DNA of 64,000 nucleotides from Vigna angularis (lineage: Eukaryota; Streptophyta; Magnoliopsida; Fabales; Fabaceae): positions 26,642,501 to 26,706,500 of the forward strand of contig NC_068970.1 in NCBI RefSeq assembly GCF_016808095.1. The letters are read 5' to 3'. Made by a program: the position numbers and the translations under genes. Each line of letters begins with the position of its first letter. The first letter of the stretch is position 1. Below the pieces are notes generated by a model that saw nothing but the letters and a program-made list of their open reading frames with translations, had not been told where the DNA came from and made no database searches. This document shows, piece by piece, positions 1 through 11,244 of this stretch.

Positions 1-416
1 TGTTAATAACTATTTAATGTTAATGAAAAGGTTGGTTCTTATGGATTTTTTTGAAGAACAAAGAGGAAATGAAGACACCCAAGGGTGCAATCATTTCAAA
101 TGATACAATGAAGATAACAGAGATGAAAGGGATGCCACAATTGTTAGGCAAAGAAGAAATATCTATAATCTAGAGAAATCTCTCATGCTTTGTAAAAAAT
201 AGGTTAAATTATTAATATCGATGATATGTTTTGTGGGATTGATTAACGTCATCCTTGTTAGTATGTTGTTTAAAATTCCATAAAATGTGGTCAAAGTTTG
301 TAAGGAGTTTGTGGATTGTAATAAGTGTATGAAGAACTTGAGTTTATGTTTTTGTAATTTGATGTTATTAAATGAATGAGAAGTTTATTTCAATGTAGAG
401 AAAAACATATCAGCTC
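1..416. other. AT-rich left edge, no gene seen
   Basis: No coding similarity or RNA gene could be recognised. The sequence is AT-rich with many stops in all frames. It may be the downstream flank of the MULE remnant that starts near 842, but no MULE terminal inverted repeat was found. Confidence 0.4.
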
Positions 417-735
417 AATTGTGTAGCAAATAGACATGTTATAAATTCCAAAAACTTAAGAGTAAAAAACATTCAACTTTAAAACACATAACCTGCTAAT
501 AAACATAAATTGTGCAGCAAATAGAGATGTTATAAATTTCAAAAAGATTAGAGTAAAAAAAAATCATCTTCGATACACATAACCTATTAATAAAGATAAA
601 TTGTGCAACAAATAGACATGTTATAAATTCCAAAAAAATTAGAGTAAAAACATTCATCTTCAAAACACATAATTTGGTAATAAGCATAAATTGTGTTGCA
701 AATAGAGTTCATAATAATTCAAAATACATTTGATT
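417..735. repeat. 91 bp tandem repeat, about 3.5 copies
   Basis: The motif aattgtg followed by (c/t)agcaaatag recurs at 417, 508, 599 and 689, giving periods of 91, 91 and 90 bp. The copies share the internal blocks catgttataaatt and aaaacacataa with scattered substitutions. The array is short and decayed. It lies just beyond the C-terminal end of the MULE remnant, so it could be a subterminal repeat of that element, but this is not shown. Confidence 0.8.
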
Positions 736-841
736 ACATAACATTGTTCTTCAAAATAAGTTGTGTAATTATAAGTACATTTGGAAATCAAAATAAGCTG
801 GTAATGAAACTAACCCCTTTTACATGGCAATTTATGTGTAA

Positions 842-1860
842 TTATGAGTGTTGTAGTAGGTGTGGTTGTTGAGTCCGTTGGTGGTGGTCTTGACTGGTGT
901 GTTGTGTTTGAGAAGCTTGTGGACCATTATTTCTTTTGTATCCAAGTTGTCTGCATATCCCACATCTCTTACGTGTACCACCTTGTCTTAATTGTGTATC
1001 ATCCTTCTTTAGCTCCCAAGACTCTAGTCTTCTTTTCATTTTCGGTCTTCCAAACAACACCCTTTTAGGTGGAGGCAAAACATCACTATTACAAGTTATT
1101 TCCTATAAATGAGGATCGTTGACAAGGTATATCATTGAAAGGTATGTTTCTTCATAGGTTGACCTGGTAAACCAATGTGGGATATAGTATTCTACGTTGA
1201 TGTTTAAGAATATCATGGTAGTTAGGGCATGACAGCAAGGCATTCAGGTTATAGTCCATTTAAAGCAGCTACAATTGAGTTTATCAATGTTCACCACAAA
1301 CTTCTCACCAATCATGAACGTGTGTCTGACCTCAAATAACTTTTGTCTTGACCAACTATAAAATGAATTGAAATTAGAATAGGGCAATGGATTATTAATT
1401 CTGAATAAATATATCAAAACACAATCATACCTAGGTATCAAATATTTAGTCTTCTATAATTCCTTTTGTAGTCTTTTTTTTTTAATTCTGGGGTAGAGGA
1501 AACCTTCACATGCATTGATCTTGTTTCTATTTGTTGCCCATCTCTTCATGAGGTAAAGTTGAATGTCTTCCATCATTGTTATGATGAGCTTATTCATTAT
1601 TGTCATGATTGCACTATTAAAAGTCTTTGACATATTATTCACAAGTGTGTCACAAGCAATCGTTGATGTGAACTTTGACTTTGACCAAAATCTACTTTAG
1701 AAGAAATGAAACATTAAAAACAACAAAAAATTTTAAATAATGAACATGCTTTTGAGTTTTGAATTCATACCTTGAGAGAATAGCTATCAAATATTTAAAG
1801 GCGTCTTTATTCAACTCTTTATTGTCTCTCATGATTACCTCTCATGCTTGAGGGAGTGTG
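842..1860 (-). pseudogene. MULE transposase C-terminus: SWIM finger and zinc-knuckle tail
   Basis: Read on the minus strand, the block begins with a segment ending in NNMSKTFNSA (near 1640), the usual lead-in to the SWIM region of plant MULE transposases. Next comes CSCFKWTIT, followed after a stop by PCCHAL, which together make the CxC...CxH SWIM finger (about 1225-1290). The tail (842-1078) has PPPKRVLFGRPKMKRR and a CGICRQLGY stretch, a decayed CCHC knuckle. Several frame changes and stops separate these parts. Assignment to MULE is firm from the motif order; function is lost. Confidence 0.8.
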
Positions 1861-2380
1861 TAGGGATGGCAACGGGTCGGGTCGGGCACGGATAGTGCCT
1901 ACATGCAACCCGACCCGACAAAAAGAAATTCACCCGCTACCCGCACAAATACCCACTTAAAAAATATTCGCGGATATTTTAAAACCCGCGGATACCCGTG
2001 GATACCCGCAAATATTTAAAAAAAAATATTTTTATAAAATATTATAATAAAACTTAAATAAAGTTACAAAAAATATATAAAATATAATATATATTAAATT
2101 AAATATAAATTAAAATTTAATTTTAATTGTATTTAACCTTATAAAATATAAATTAATGTTAATTTTAATTAAATTTAACTTAATAAAATATAAATTAAAT
2201 TTTTATTTTTAGTTTTTGCGGGTAGCGGATATTCGCTGGTATGGATAGTATAATATCCGCACCTGACCCGTTTATAAGCGGGTATTAAAAAACCCGCTAC
2301 CCGTAATCCGCGGGTAACAACTATCTGTCGTGGATTTTATCCGCGGATATTCGCGGGCGCAAATTTTTTTGCCAACCCTA
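1861..2380. mobile_element. 520 bp non-autonomous inverted-repeat element (hAT-like MITE)
   Basis: The unit starts TAGGGATGGCAA and ends TTGCCAACCCTA, inverted ends matching at 11 of 12 positions. Both subterminal zones are rich in cgggt, acccgc and gcggatat blocks in opposite orientations, around an AT-rich core of about 200 bp. It splits the MULE coding sequence: the residues before it (LLWKTTSSTH) and after it read on across the gap. An 8 bp target duplication typical of hAT is not clear; only tgtg is shared by the two flanks. hAT origin is inferred from the end sequence. Confidence 0.7.
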
Positions 2381-3096
2381 TGTGTGGATGATGTTGTCTT
2401 CCATAATAGACATTTCAAACTTTTCCTAGGAAATTTCTTCCAAAAATTTGCATATATATGACGAACACAAAACCTTTTATCCACACCAGGTAAAAGTTGT
2501 TGTAATGCTGGAAAAACTCCCTATGGGAGTTGTTGACTACATTATGGTTCAGGTATGGCAAATTAAGAAAATAAATATATAAGAAAACTAAAAAAATATA
2601 TGTAACTCACTTTTGTTGGTCTAAAATAAATGTAAATTTTAAACATAGTTCAACCCCACCAAGATCGTCAATCAACCACTTTAAAAACCAAGTTCATGTT
2701 TTGTTATTCTCAACTTCAATAACAACATATGCCAAAGGAAGCATTTGATCATCACCATCACTTGCAACAACTGATAACAATTCTCCGCCATATTTTCCTT
2801 TAAAAAAAAAACCATCTAAACCAATAATAGGCTTACAACATATAAAGTTATCTTGCATGCCTTCAAACACTCATATAATCTCTTTAAAATTGGGTTGTCC
2901 TCATTGCTTTCCACATTCACTTTCACTATAGATCTAGGATTCAACCTCAGAAGCTCATTTGCATATATATATTCTTTTAAATTGTTCTTGGAAACAACCA
3001 TCAATGTTGTTGTAAGCCATTTTTTTTGCCCTAAAGGTCTTAGACCTAGACACACCAGTATTCCGTTTCCTACAAATTTTGTTTTGAAGGTCAGTC
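2381..3096 (-). pseudogene. MULE transposase core fragment
   Basis: The minus strand encodes the region around the first catalytic aspartate of MULE transposases: CKPIIGLDGFFFKGKYGGEL (about 2775-2835), followed by DGDDQMLPLAYVVIEVENNKT and then an in-frame stop near 2695. Upstream are YANELLRLNPRSIVKVNVE and the GVSRSKTFRAKKMA stretch. Downstream is KRFCVRHIYANFWKKF, the usual RH.YANF motif. A frame change lies between blocks. The upstream limit at 3096 is the target-duplication edge of the LTR-type insertion that cut the gene. Confidence 0.82.
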
Positions 3097-3414
3097 AGAT
3101 TTGCTAAGACAAAATTGTCTATAAGACTAAAATGTCTAAATGCTCTCATATGTTTTGCAGTTTAACAAAACAACATTAAACGAAATGAGAATATGAATAT
3201 GTTATTATTAGAATATTAGAATAGTTGAAACATAGGTAGGTGATAAGTTAAATACTTTGAAAACCTATTAACTTTGGAAAGTCTTAGAAAAACATATAGG
3301 CATAAACTAGATGCAACACTAAATGATTCCCAAAGATAACGTGTCAATGAGAGTCTTGTTAAATGCAAAAGTTATACCGAACCAAATGGTAACTAATTAA
3401 AACTCTTAAATAGA

Positions 3415-4877
3415 TGATGAACAAATTTTCAATCCCCGAAAATGGAGTCAAAAACTTGTTAACCCTCGGCAAGTGTAACCGAATCGTATCAAGTAATAAA
3501 CCTGGTAAGACCAAGTATCGTTCTTCCAAAGGACTCATGACCTAGACAGTTATGTGATTCGTTGATCATCTAAGACTTGGAACCAAAATTTTGTAGGTTT
3601 AAATGCAAAATACTGAAAAGTAAATATGTATGCATGTATTGATCAATGCGCAAGAAGAAACAAAACACGTGATTTGAATTATATGAATGAATATGTTGTT
3701 GGGGTTTATCAATTTCATCATTATCCACTCTCATGTATTCATGAATTCGTCTTTCTTTTCATTATTGTTAATGTCACTCTCTAAATTACCTTAAACCCGA
3801 TGTCTCGGTGAAGAAAGCCTAATCATAATCACTAGTTTACAATGTCTTGTCTCCCTAGCAATTAATCATGCATTATAGTGAACAGAAGCTTAAAGGCAAC
3901 CAACCATCATACTCCTATGTCTAGGTTTATACTATTCTTGGGAGAGATTCCCTAGATCTAGATTTCCCCGTATGTGTCCATATTGACAAAACCAATAATC
4001 ATGACATCGAATGAGTTAAACAATGCATGCTTTGAGCAAAGAGGAAAAACCCTAACAATTAATGAAAGAAAGCATGTAGCTTATAAAAGATCTTGAAGAA
4101 CAAATTCAATACATGAGAGTTTCAAAAGGATTACATTGACTCCGCAACAACAATAAAAGTTTATTTCTCCATCGTCATGGAAGAACTAGATGAACAATGG
4201 AATGAAAGAATGGAAGAGATAGAAAAACTCGAGAAAGAGAAGAGGAGAGTCGTCACCATCTCCAATTCTACCCCCAAGGGGTGAAAAATATGTTTCTGCT
4301 TCGTTCCAACCAAAGATATTAACCCTAGGTCCACTAAAACCTTATATAGAGTTCTACAAATTATAGAAAAGTAGGCCCAAGCCCTGACAGAAAACAGGTC
4401 CAAGCCCATAAAAATGGCGCTCAGAGGCACTTTTGCCGCTCAGCGGTAAGTGCGACACTGACGCTCAACGGAATTTGGCGCTCGGTGGTGATTTCGGCAC
4501 TTCAAAACTGCCGCTCAGTGGAATTTACCGCTCAGCGCCACTCATCGCAACTTTTTCTGCACTCTGGTTGACTTTTCTGCATTCTGGTTGACTGGTTGAC
4601 TTTTCTGATTGATTGTTCTGATTGATTGGTTGACTTTTCTGGTTTCTGGTTGACTTTTCTGCATTCCAACCATTCTGTACTTTAACTCTTCTTTCAAATC
4701 ATTCCAATAACCTACAAAATCAAGGGAATCTAGCACAAAATCATTAAATTCACCTTCAACTCTCTTTTATTCACAAAACTAAAACAAAAACATGAGTTAA
4801 AACAAGTTTCTAAGTCAAAAAGGGTTTATTGATTATCAAAATTAAGTATAAAAATAAAGTTTTTTCAACCGTTATCA
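3415..4877 (-). mobile_element. Solo LTR of a Ty3/gypsy-type element, 1463 bp
   Basis: The unit begins TGATGAACAAA, ends CGTTATCA, and is flanked by identical 5 bp duplications ATAGA (3410-3414 and 4878-4882). It lies inside the larger insertion 3102-6530. A TATA-like CTATATAAGG on the minus strand near 4350 suggests minus orientation. It contains a cluster of short gcgctcag and gctcagcgg motifs (4417-4545) followed by repeated ggttgactttctg-like units (4563-4655). No internal region or second LTR is present, so it is a recombination product. Confidence 0.8.
4417..4665. repeat. Short degenerate repeats inside the solo LTR
   Basis: Two blocks adjoin. The first has six or more copies of a core like cgctcagcgg with variable spacers. 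The second has repeated ggttgacttttctg and gattgattgttctg units about 14 bp long. Both look like slippage-expanded LTR sequence. Confidence 0.6.
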
Positions 4878-6535
4878 ATAGATAAGAATGTAAAAGTGTT
4901 GAGACAATGTTTTTGGTAAGCCCTTTGAAAGTCTCCATTAATATTCCAAAAACTTGTAGAAGATAACTTGTAAAACACGCTTGTTGAAGAAAGTAGTATC
5001 GTAAAGTGGTTACACTAGACTAAACGATACCATGAGCTAAACCATTCACTTGATCCAATGATGTAGTCTTCAATCATGCTTGGTGTCTTAGTAAAAGGCT
5101 TAAATGATAACATGCTACCCGAATGGTAGAAAATGTAAAGCACTTTGTTGTTCTGAACAAGCATGGAATGTCATTAAATGCTCAACATTCAAAAACAACA
5201 AAAGTGATAAGGGAAAAGCAATATATGTTACATGCATATCAATTATACTTTGTGCATATAACCTACTACATGCATCCACCTACTCCATCCGATACATATT
5301 AGAAGTGGACGTTAGAAACAAAGAAGACATTCATGGATTGTTCTCTCTAACATAAGTTGTGCTAGATAAATAATATTACCTACTTTTGTCACAGTATTGA
5401 AAAAGTAAGTCTCCTATGAGAAGTTGACTTTAACCAATGGCTGCTTCATACGATAAGACTAAAAAGACACAAGGTTCAAGGCACAAGCTTAGTCTAACGG
5501 ATATCTTTTATGAAGCCTTTAAATAAAAGATGATTTGAAGAAAGAATCAAGAGAATAACATATGAAAAGAATAGCTTACGAAAAGAATAATAAGAGAAGA
5601 GAAAAAAAAACATATCATCGAGAGAAAAGCACGGAAGAGCTCAAGAACTCAAAAGAGAATATCTGAGAAAAGAAAAAGCTCAAGTCTACAAATACTCTCA
5701 AGCTTCATTGTAATATAAGCTTAAAAATTGTAAGTAGAGAGAAAAGAGAGAAAAACACTTATCGAGTTTGTAGATTGAATTGTATTAAACAATATCCTCT
5801 CTGCGAGGTAATCGTTTATTGACTTGTAAGCAATAAGATTGATTGCACATTCTAAAGAGAATTCAAACACTTGTTGATTAACTCAGGTGAGTTAAGGATT
5901 ACTAGGCAGCGTATCAAGTTGATACTAGGATTGTTTAGTGGAAACCAGAAGTGGGTGAAACTTAACCAGACGGTGTATCAGGTTGATACCAAGAGCGTCG
6001 AGGGATATCGGAAGTAGTGAAGAATACTGCACAACCACGAGTGGGTGAAACTCAACTAGATGGTGTATCAAGTGGATACCAAGAGCGTCTAGGGATATCA
6101 GGAGTGGTGAAAATATTCAGTTGTAACCTTGATGAAGATTATAGTGGAACCCTATAAGGTCAGAGGAGACTAGACGTAGCATAGTTGAAGTGAACCAGTA
6201 TAAAACAACTATGCACTTGTTGTCTTACTCTTTCTCTCAACGCTTCTCTTATAAAACTTGCAGTTGCAATTTTATCTTTATACAAAACTTTCTATATCAA
6301 ACGAATTTTATTAAAAATGAAGTTTTATTAAAACGTTGTAGCGAATATCTCTCAACCATTGAATAACACTTGAAAAGAACTCATTGGTTAAATTAATTTC
6401 AAAGTCGAGTTATTAAACATCCTACGTAAAATCTTTCATACTCGACGAAGGTGCTATATTATATCGGTTGCAAAAAAGTTTTCCAATAACACTATTCAAC
6501 GCCCCCTTTTAGTGTTTTTCAGGTACTTCAAGATT

Positions 6536-7066
6536 AATATTTGTATTTTCTCTTATTGTCTTATCTAACCTGCCACTTAACCACTTTGAAGTGATTAGAC
6601 AAACATTAAATTCCCTACTGCATTTATGGTTGTTGATATTTTTCATTAACTGCCATGTACTTTGTGCAGCTTTATACATACAATAAGCATACCATTAACA
6701 TTTTCCTTTTGCACCATAACATTTAACAACCACTTTTCATTTGTCATTTCTAAAAATATTCAATTTTCTACCACTGTGAACACCATAAGTTCTAATTGCT
6801 TTAGTGAATTCTTCTTTTTAGTGAAGTACATGCCAACCTCCCATTTATAATCTTTCATAGTTTTGGGCATTGAAAATATCCCAATGTTCCCATATTGGTC
6901 TCTATCTTCATTCAAATTCAACACTTTTAAACTTTTAGATTCCTATTCAATCTTAGACAAACCTCTATCATGTAAACATGACATTCCAATGGATGACCTA
7001 GTTCCCATATCAACTTCAACATTACCTTGCCATAATTCATCTTCAACTTCATCTCATCAATATTAA
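6536..7066 (-). pseudogene. MULE DNA-binding (MuDR-type) domain fragment
   Basis: The minus strand reads, across frame changes, YKWEVGMYFTKKKEFTKAI, then a VHSGRKLNIFRND stretch, WQLMKNINNHKCSREF and LTSKWLSGRL. This is the order of the N-terminal DNA-binding region of plant MuDR transposases (weakly conserved Cys/His pattern, then the WL motif). It is cut at 6535 by the LTR-type insertion. Several internal stops are present. Confidence 0.75.
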
Positions 7067-7254
7067 CATCCATTAAATCATTTTCACTCAAAATGTATGT
7101 TCGAACTCACTACAAAGATTAAGATAAAAGTCATCCTCACTATGACCCTTTTCATAGTGCCCATCTCCCTCCACATTAACTTGTTCTTGACAATGAGCGT
7201 CTCCCTCTCCATTAAATTCTTATTAACAATCATTATTTCCCTCCACATCAACCT

Positions 7255-7672
7255 CAAGTAGACTCTCTCCCTCAAAACCAACATCAAGTACATCTCCTTC
7301 CTCCAAACCAACTTTAGGTACACTCTATCCCTCCAAACCAACCTTAGGTACACCCTCTCCCTCTAAACCAACTTCAGGTACACCCTCCCGCTCCAAACCA
7401 ACATCAGGCAGACCCTCTCCCTCCAAACCAACATCAAACAGACCCTCTTCCTCCAAACCAACATCATGCAAACTCTGTTCCTCTAAGCCAACATCAAGCA
7501 GACATTCTCCCTCCAAACCAACATAAGGTAGACCATCTCCCTTCAAACCAAACTCAGGTACACCCTTTCCCTCCAAACCAACCTCAAGTACACACTCTCC
7601 CTCCAAACCAACCTTAGGTACACCCTCTCCGTCTAAACCAATCTCAGGTACACCCTCTCCCTCTAAACCACT
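7255..7672 (-). repeat. 30 bp coding minisatellite, about 14 units
   Basis: On the plus strand the unit resembles ctccaaaccaacttcaggta plus caccctctcc, repeated in register with the 10-residue protein repeat of the MULE N-terminal ORF. Units differ by a few substitutions. Toward 7255-7330 the repeat goes on but the minus-strand frame shifts. Confidence 0.8.
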
Positions 7673-8032
7673 CTCATTACAATCACCAGCAAAATATTCT
7701 GACATATTTATTATGTGAGGTTCGAACACCATGTGTACAACATACAAGTGAACTTGACCATTGAGTGTGGCAATGTTCACCATATGACATGCACCTTTGT
7801 CATCGGACAACAATTCCAACCTTCTTTCCAACACAAAACCTTCACCTAGTGAATACCACAACTCCTTAACATTCACATAACTCATCTCCATCAGAATGGA
7901 GAATATCTCAAAGTAGATACATTTGTCTAGGTCACGAGAAAACGTACTGCTTTCTCCATCGTATTTCAGTGGCCCATTATCCATAAATTTTCCACCTTGG
8001 TGAAACACTACTTCAATATGTGCCTCATACAT
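7325..8032 (-). pseudogene. MULE N-terminal PB1-like domain with 10-residue acidic repeats
   Basis: From an ATG at 8032 the frame reads MYEAHIEVVFHQGGKFMDNG, a start typical of the PB1-like domain at the N-terminus of many plant MULE proteins. About 110 residues of domain follow. After DCNES come eleven or more repeats with consensus GLEGEGVPEV, encoded by a 30 bp minisatellite that continues to about 7255 in a shifted frame. A longer frame extends upstream to 8134 but lacks domain similarity, so 8032 is preferred. The frame ends at 7325, before the DNA-binding part, so the gene is broken. Confidence 0.7.
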
Positions 8033-8292
8033 CTCAACTAATATGTGTGTGTGTATATATAACCTTGTTAAACACGAAAATGACCAAAGAATATGAAAGA
8101 TATTACATTTCATATAACAAATAAATCCACACACCGATTTCGAATGGGGACCATAGTAAAAACACCATCAGACATAATGAGGGACAACAATTGTCAACTT
8201 ATTACATAAACAAATATGCATTCCACTACATTACACAGAAAATTACAAAAATGCACAACAATGTCAAAAACCCTAAAATGACACATACATTC

Positions 8293-8991
8293 TGATACAA
8301 GAAGGTCTAACACCATAGGACCCATCACAAGAGGAATGGCCAAAAAGCTCCAAGATGAATATTCTCCTCAAGGTCAAGTACTATTTGCTATCTTTGGATG
8401 GAAAATTGGAGAACAAGAAGATATGCCAAATCTGCCAAAACATGGAGAAGGGTAAAAAGGACATTTCTATACAAGAAGGGGTGTACTTATCCTTCTATGG
8501 GGGCTGCATTAGTAATTGTTTTTCTTCACATAAAACTCAATTTTCACGTGTTTTAGAAGCTAAACATGTAGCACATGGGTCCAGATCTGCAACGTGAAAA
8601 TTGCTTGCTTAAAGCCTTGAGATTAATCTATAAAATCTCATAGGAAAAGCTTGTAAATCACTTTTGGATTGTAGTAAAGAATTTCTGCTGAAATGTCTAG
8701 CAAATTCCTTCTCTAAGAGTCACTTCTTAGCTTGATCTCCATTGCAACTTCTTCCACTCTAGGAAGCCTTCTGAGTTGTTAATCATCTCTCCAAGCTAGC
8801 CTCCATCTCCATTCACCATAAGCACCAACAATCCGCTGCCACACCTCCAAAGATCCCATCCAGAAATTTCAAGTCTGCACAACAATCTGCAGCTGCTACC
8901 GCCACTGCTACCTTGGTTTCAGCTGTCTTCCAAGTCTCCCTGCATCTCCAATTTCACGGCTCTGCTTCTCTACATCTCCTAGGATGTATCA
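8293..8991 (+). repeat. 5' LTR of the gypsy element
   Basis: Starts TGATACAAGAAGG and ends GGATGTATCA. Its first 163 bp are a copy of the last codons of the integrase frame, because that frame overlaps the 3' LTR. Differences from the 3' LTR were seen near 8513, 8693 and 8953, all C/T transitions. Confidence 0.95.
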
Positions 8992-8993
8992 AG

Positions 8994-9006
8994 TGGTATT
9001 CAGAGC
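8994..9006 (+). promoter_or_regulatory. Primer binding site (initiator tRNA-Met type)
   Basis: TGGTATTCAGAGC begins two bases after the 5' LTR. It matches the usual plant PBS TGGTATCAGAGC except for one extra T, which would leave a bulge in the primer duplex. The match to the tRNA-Met 3' end is from knowledge of the family. Confidence 0.8.
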
Positions 9007-11244
9007 TTAGGTTCTAACTTGAACCGTGAGATAAGTGGTTTCATCTTTCATTTTCCAAACTGTTATTCAATTCCTACTATGTCTTGTGGTTATTCTGAAG
9101 TTTGTTTCTGTTTCAGCATCTATGATGTGTTTAGGCTTCTATGTTTTAAGTTTTATTGATACCAGCTCTATTTGCTTGAGTCTATCATCATTTTATTCGG
9201 TTATCTCTTGTTGTTTTGAGTCATTTTAATCATTTGAGCATCAATTCCGTTTTGTCTTAGTCATGTTTGGTTAATTTGCTGTTTTGTCATCAAATTTGGT
9301 TTTTAACCAAGTTTTTACGGTTCTGAAAGTGTTGGATGTGGCTACACCAATTAAGAGCAATGAACAATCAAGAGATGAGCTCAGGTGTTTAAATTTGCCA
9401 ACCAAAATCAGATCTGCATGTTTTTTTTTAGTTTTTGTTCTGTTATTCCAGAAAGTGTTACTGCTGTAACAAAACTCCACTGTTCATTTAGCATTGTGCA
9501 CTGTTCTATTGAACAACAATTGAATGAGTTAATGTCTGAATCATTTGGAACATGAAATGATTTGATTCCAAGTGTTTTGTAATGTTGTAAGCATCAAAAA
9601 AATGCAGTAGTCGATCTGCAAGTGTTTTGAGTTAAAAATTATGCATAATTTGAGTTGGATTGGTACTAGATCATTGCCAATCATTTTTAAGTTGATTCTG
9701 CTGTGTTGAGCAACTTTCAAATACCATTTTCAGACTCCTTTTGATGTTTTTAATCCAGAATCAAAGCCAATCTACATTTTGAACTTTGTGGTTGTGAATT
9801 TGAGCTGAAAATGACCACTGCAGTATTCCAATTCTGTTACACAGTGATTTAGCTCATTATAGCTGTTTCTGCAAGTCCTCACTCATCATTGAAACATATT
9901 TAAGTCATGGGAATGAGCATATAAAATGTACTGTGCATTTGGTCATTTTTCTGGGTAGATTTGTGTTGGCTGCCAAGAGCTATGCAGTAAAATTTTTGGT
10001 CCAGAGATTCAAAGTTTGGCTGTTTAATTCAATAAGAGTGGATGTAGTAAAAGCCATTGGTCCATAACATATCAAAAGTTCAAGTTAAAAAGAGTGATTA
10101 AAACATTAAAAGGCAGAATAGGACCAATACATCCTGTTTTCGAAATTCTGGTTGCACCTTTGAACATTGCTGTCAAAAATTAATGCAAGTTCATTGAGAC
10201 ATTTCAACAAACAGTTTGGTCCACTTTCATTGCATAGCTATTTCGTGTTTGATTCTGGTTTCTGGTCTTTTATTGCGTTTTAAATCTGTTCTAGAGCCAT
10301 TCCTAAGATCATTTTGATGTGCCACCGTGATTGATAGCCATTTAATTGCTTGTTTTTCTGAATCTTGAACACTCTGCACACCATCTGTTCGACAAAAGTC
10401 CTGGTGTTGTTGTCACTTGGATGTGATTTTGCTGGCAATTGTGGTGGTAGTTTCTGTGACTAATTGGTTTGTTGGATAGGTGAACTATAACTCAAATGGC
10501 TCACTGCAAGTGGAAGCATCAAAGGAAGTTCAATTAGTGAAGAAAAGTGAATGAAGTTGAGCCTTGAAGAAGGAAAGGCCGTGACTTGCAGCAGAATTCT
10601 ATACTGCAGAAAATTAATTTCTTGGTTTAGGTACTTTGCAGCTGAGATAATTGTTTAGAATCCAGTAGATTCAAGTTCTTTGAGAGCAACCAAAGCTGCA
10701 CACATTGTTCCTTAGCCTATTCTAACTTTCCTTTTCCAAGTTACCAAATTTTCTTTGTAATTTCCGTTGTTTTCTTTGGTTGTAAGTTCCAAATCCAAGC
10801 AAGTGAGGTGATAGAGTTCACAAGTGCTCTTCCCTCATTTGTAACTAGACTCAAAGAAGTCTCACAACCTAAAATTGAGTAGACGGTGAGTGTGTCTTAG
10901 ATCCAAAGTCTAAGCCTCACCTAGGAGACCTCAATTTAATGGTTTTTCCAATCTTCGACTAGATAGCATATATCTTGTGCGAATAGGAAGCTCTCTTAGG
11001 GGTCCGAATTTAGAGTTAGGTTGTGTTCTTTCTTTGCTTTGTGTTTTCTTTGTTGTCTTTAAGACTTAAGTGGATTTAAGAGTGATTTTGATCTAAGGAC
11101 TCTAGTAAGTAGCAAGAAGCATATTTGGCAAGGATAAGGCTTGGTACTTAAGCATTCCTAGTGAATCACCTCCCTTACCTGGAATATTGCTTCAAGTGAA
11201 AATCTCTAGTCTTTACTTCAAGAATAACATTTAAGTCCATCATA
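9007..11244 (+). other. Untranslated leader of the gypsy element
   Basis: About 2.2 kb between the primer site and the gag ATG holds only short frames and no recognisable domain. It should contain the packaging and dimerisation signals, but none can be pointed to from sequence alone. Confidence 0.7.

Larger units (their letters stand above)
3102..6530. mobile_element. LTR-type insertion (probable solo LTR) in the MULE, with a nested solo LTR
   Basis: The insertion starts TGCTAAGACA and ends GGTACTTCA, and both flanks carry the 5 bp sequence AGATT (3097-3101 and 6531-6535). Removing it and one AGATT rejoins the MULE reading from NTNINL to NLTDLQ. Without the inner 1.47 kb it is about 1.96 kb. 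It shows no coding domain, so a large solo LTR is the simplest reading. The right part has purine-rich leader-like sequence and three imperfect repeats of the gtgggtgaaac...tgtatcaagttgatacc type (5910-6110). A copia lineage is only suspected from the style of the right end. Confidence 0.7.
842..8032 (-). mobile_element. Decayed Mutator-like element (MULE), broken by later insertions
   Basis: Four minus-strand coding blocks follow the order of a plant MuDR-type transposase: an N-terminal PB1-like domain with acidic repeats (7325-8032), a MuDR DNA-binding region (6536-7066), the transposase core (2381-3096), then a SWIM zinc finger and a C-terminal knuckle (842-1860). The blocks are separated by a 3.4 kb LTR-type insertion (3102-6530) and a 520 bp inverted-repeat element (1861-2380). 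Stops and frameshifts in every block show it is dead. No terminal inverted repeats or 9 bp target duplication could be assigned, so the outer limits are those of the recognisable coding remains. Confidence 0.8.

Noticed and set aside
844..1068. Plus-strand open frame over the left MULE end
   Set aside because: It is the antisense shadow of the MULE C-terminal zinc-knuckle coding, which has clear family motifs on the minus strand.
8355..8597. Separate small gene in the 5' LTR
   Set aside because: The same frame occurs identically in the 3' LTR; it is LTR sequence overlapping the copied integrase tail, not a gene.
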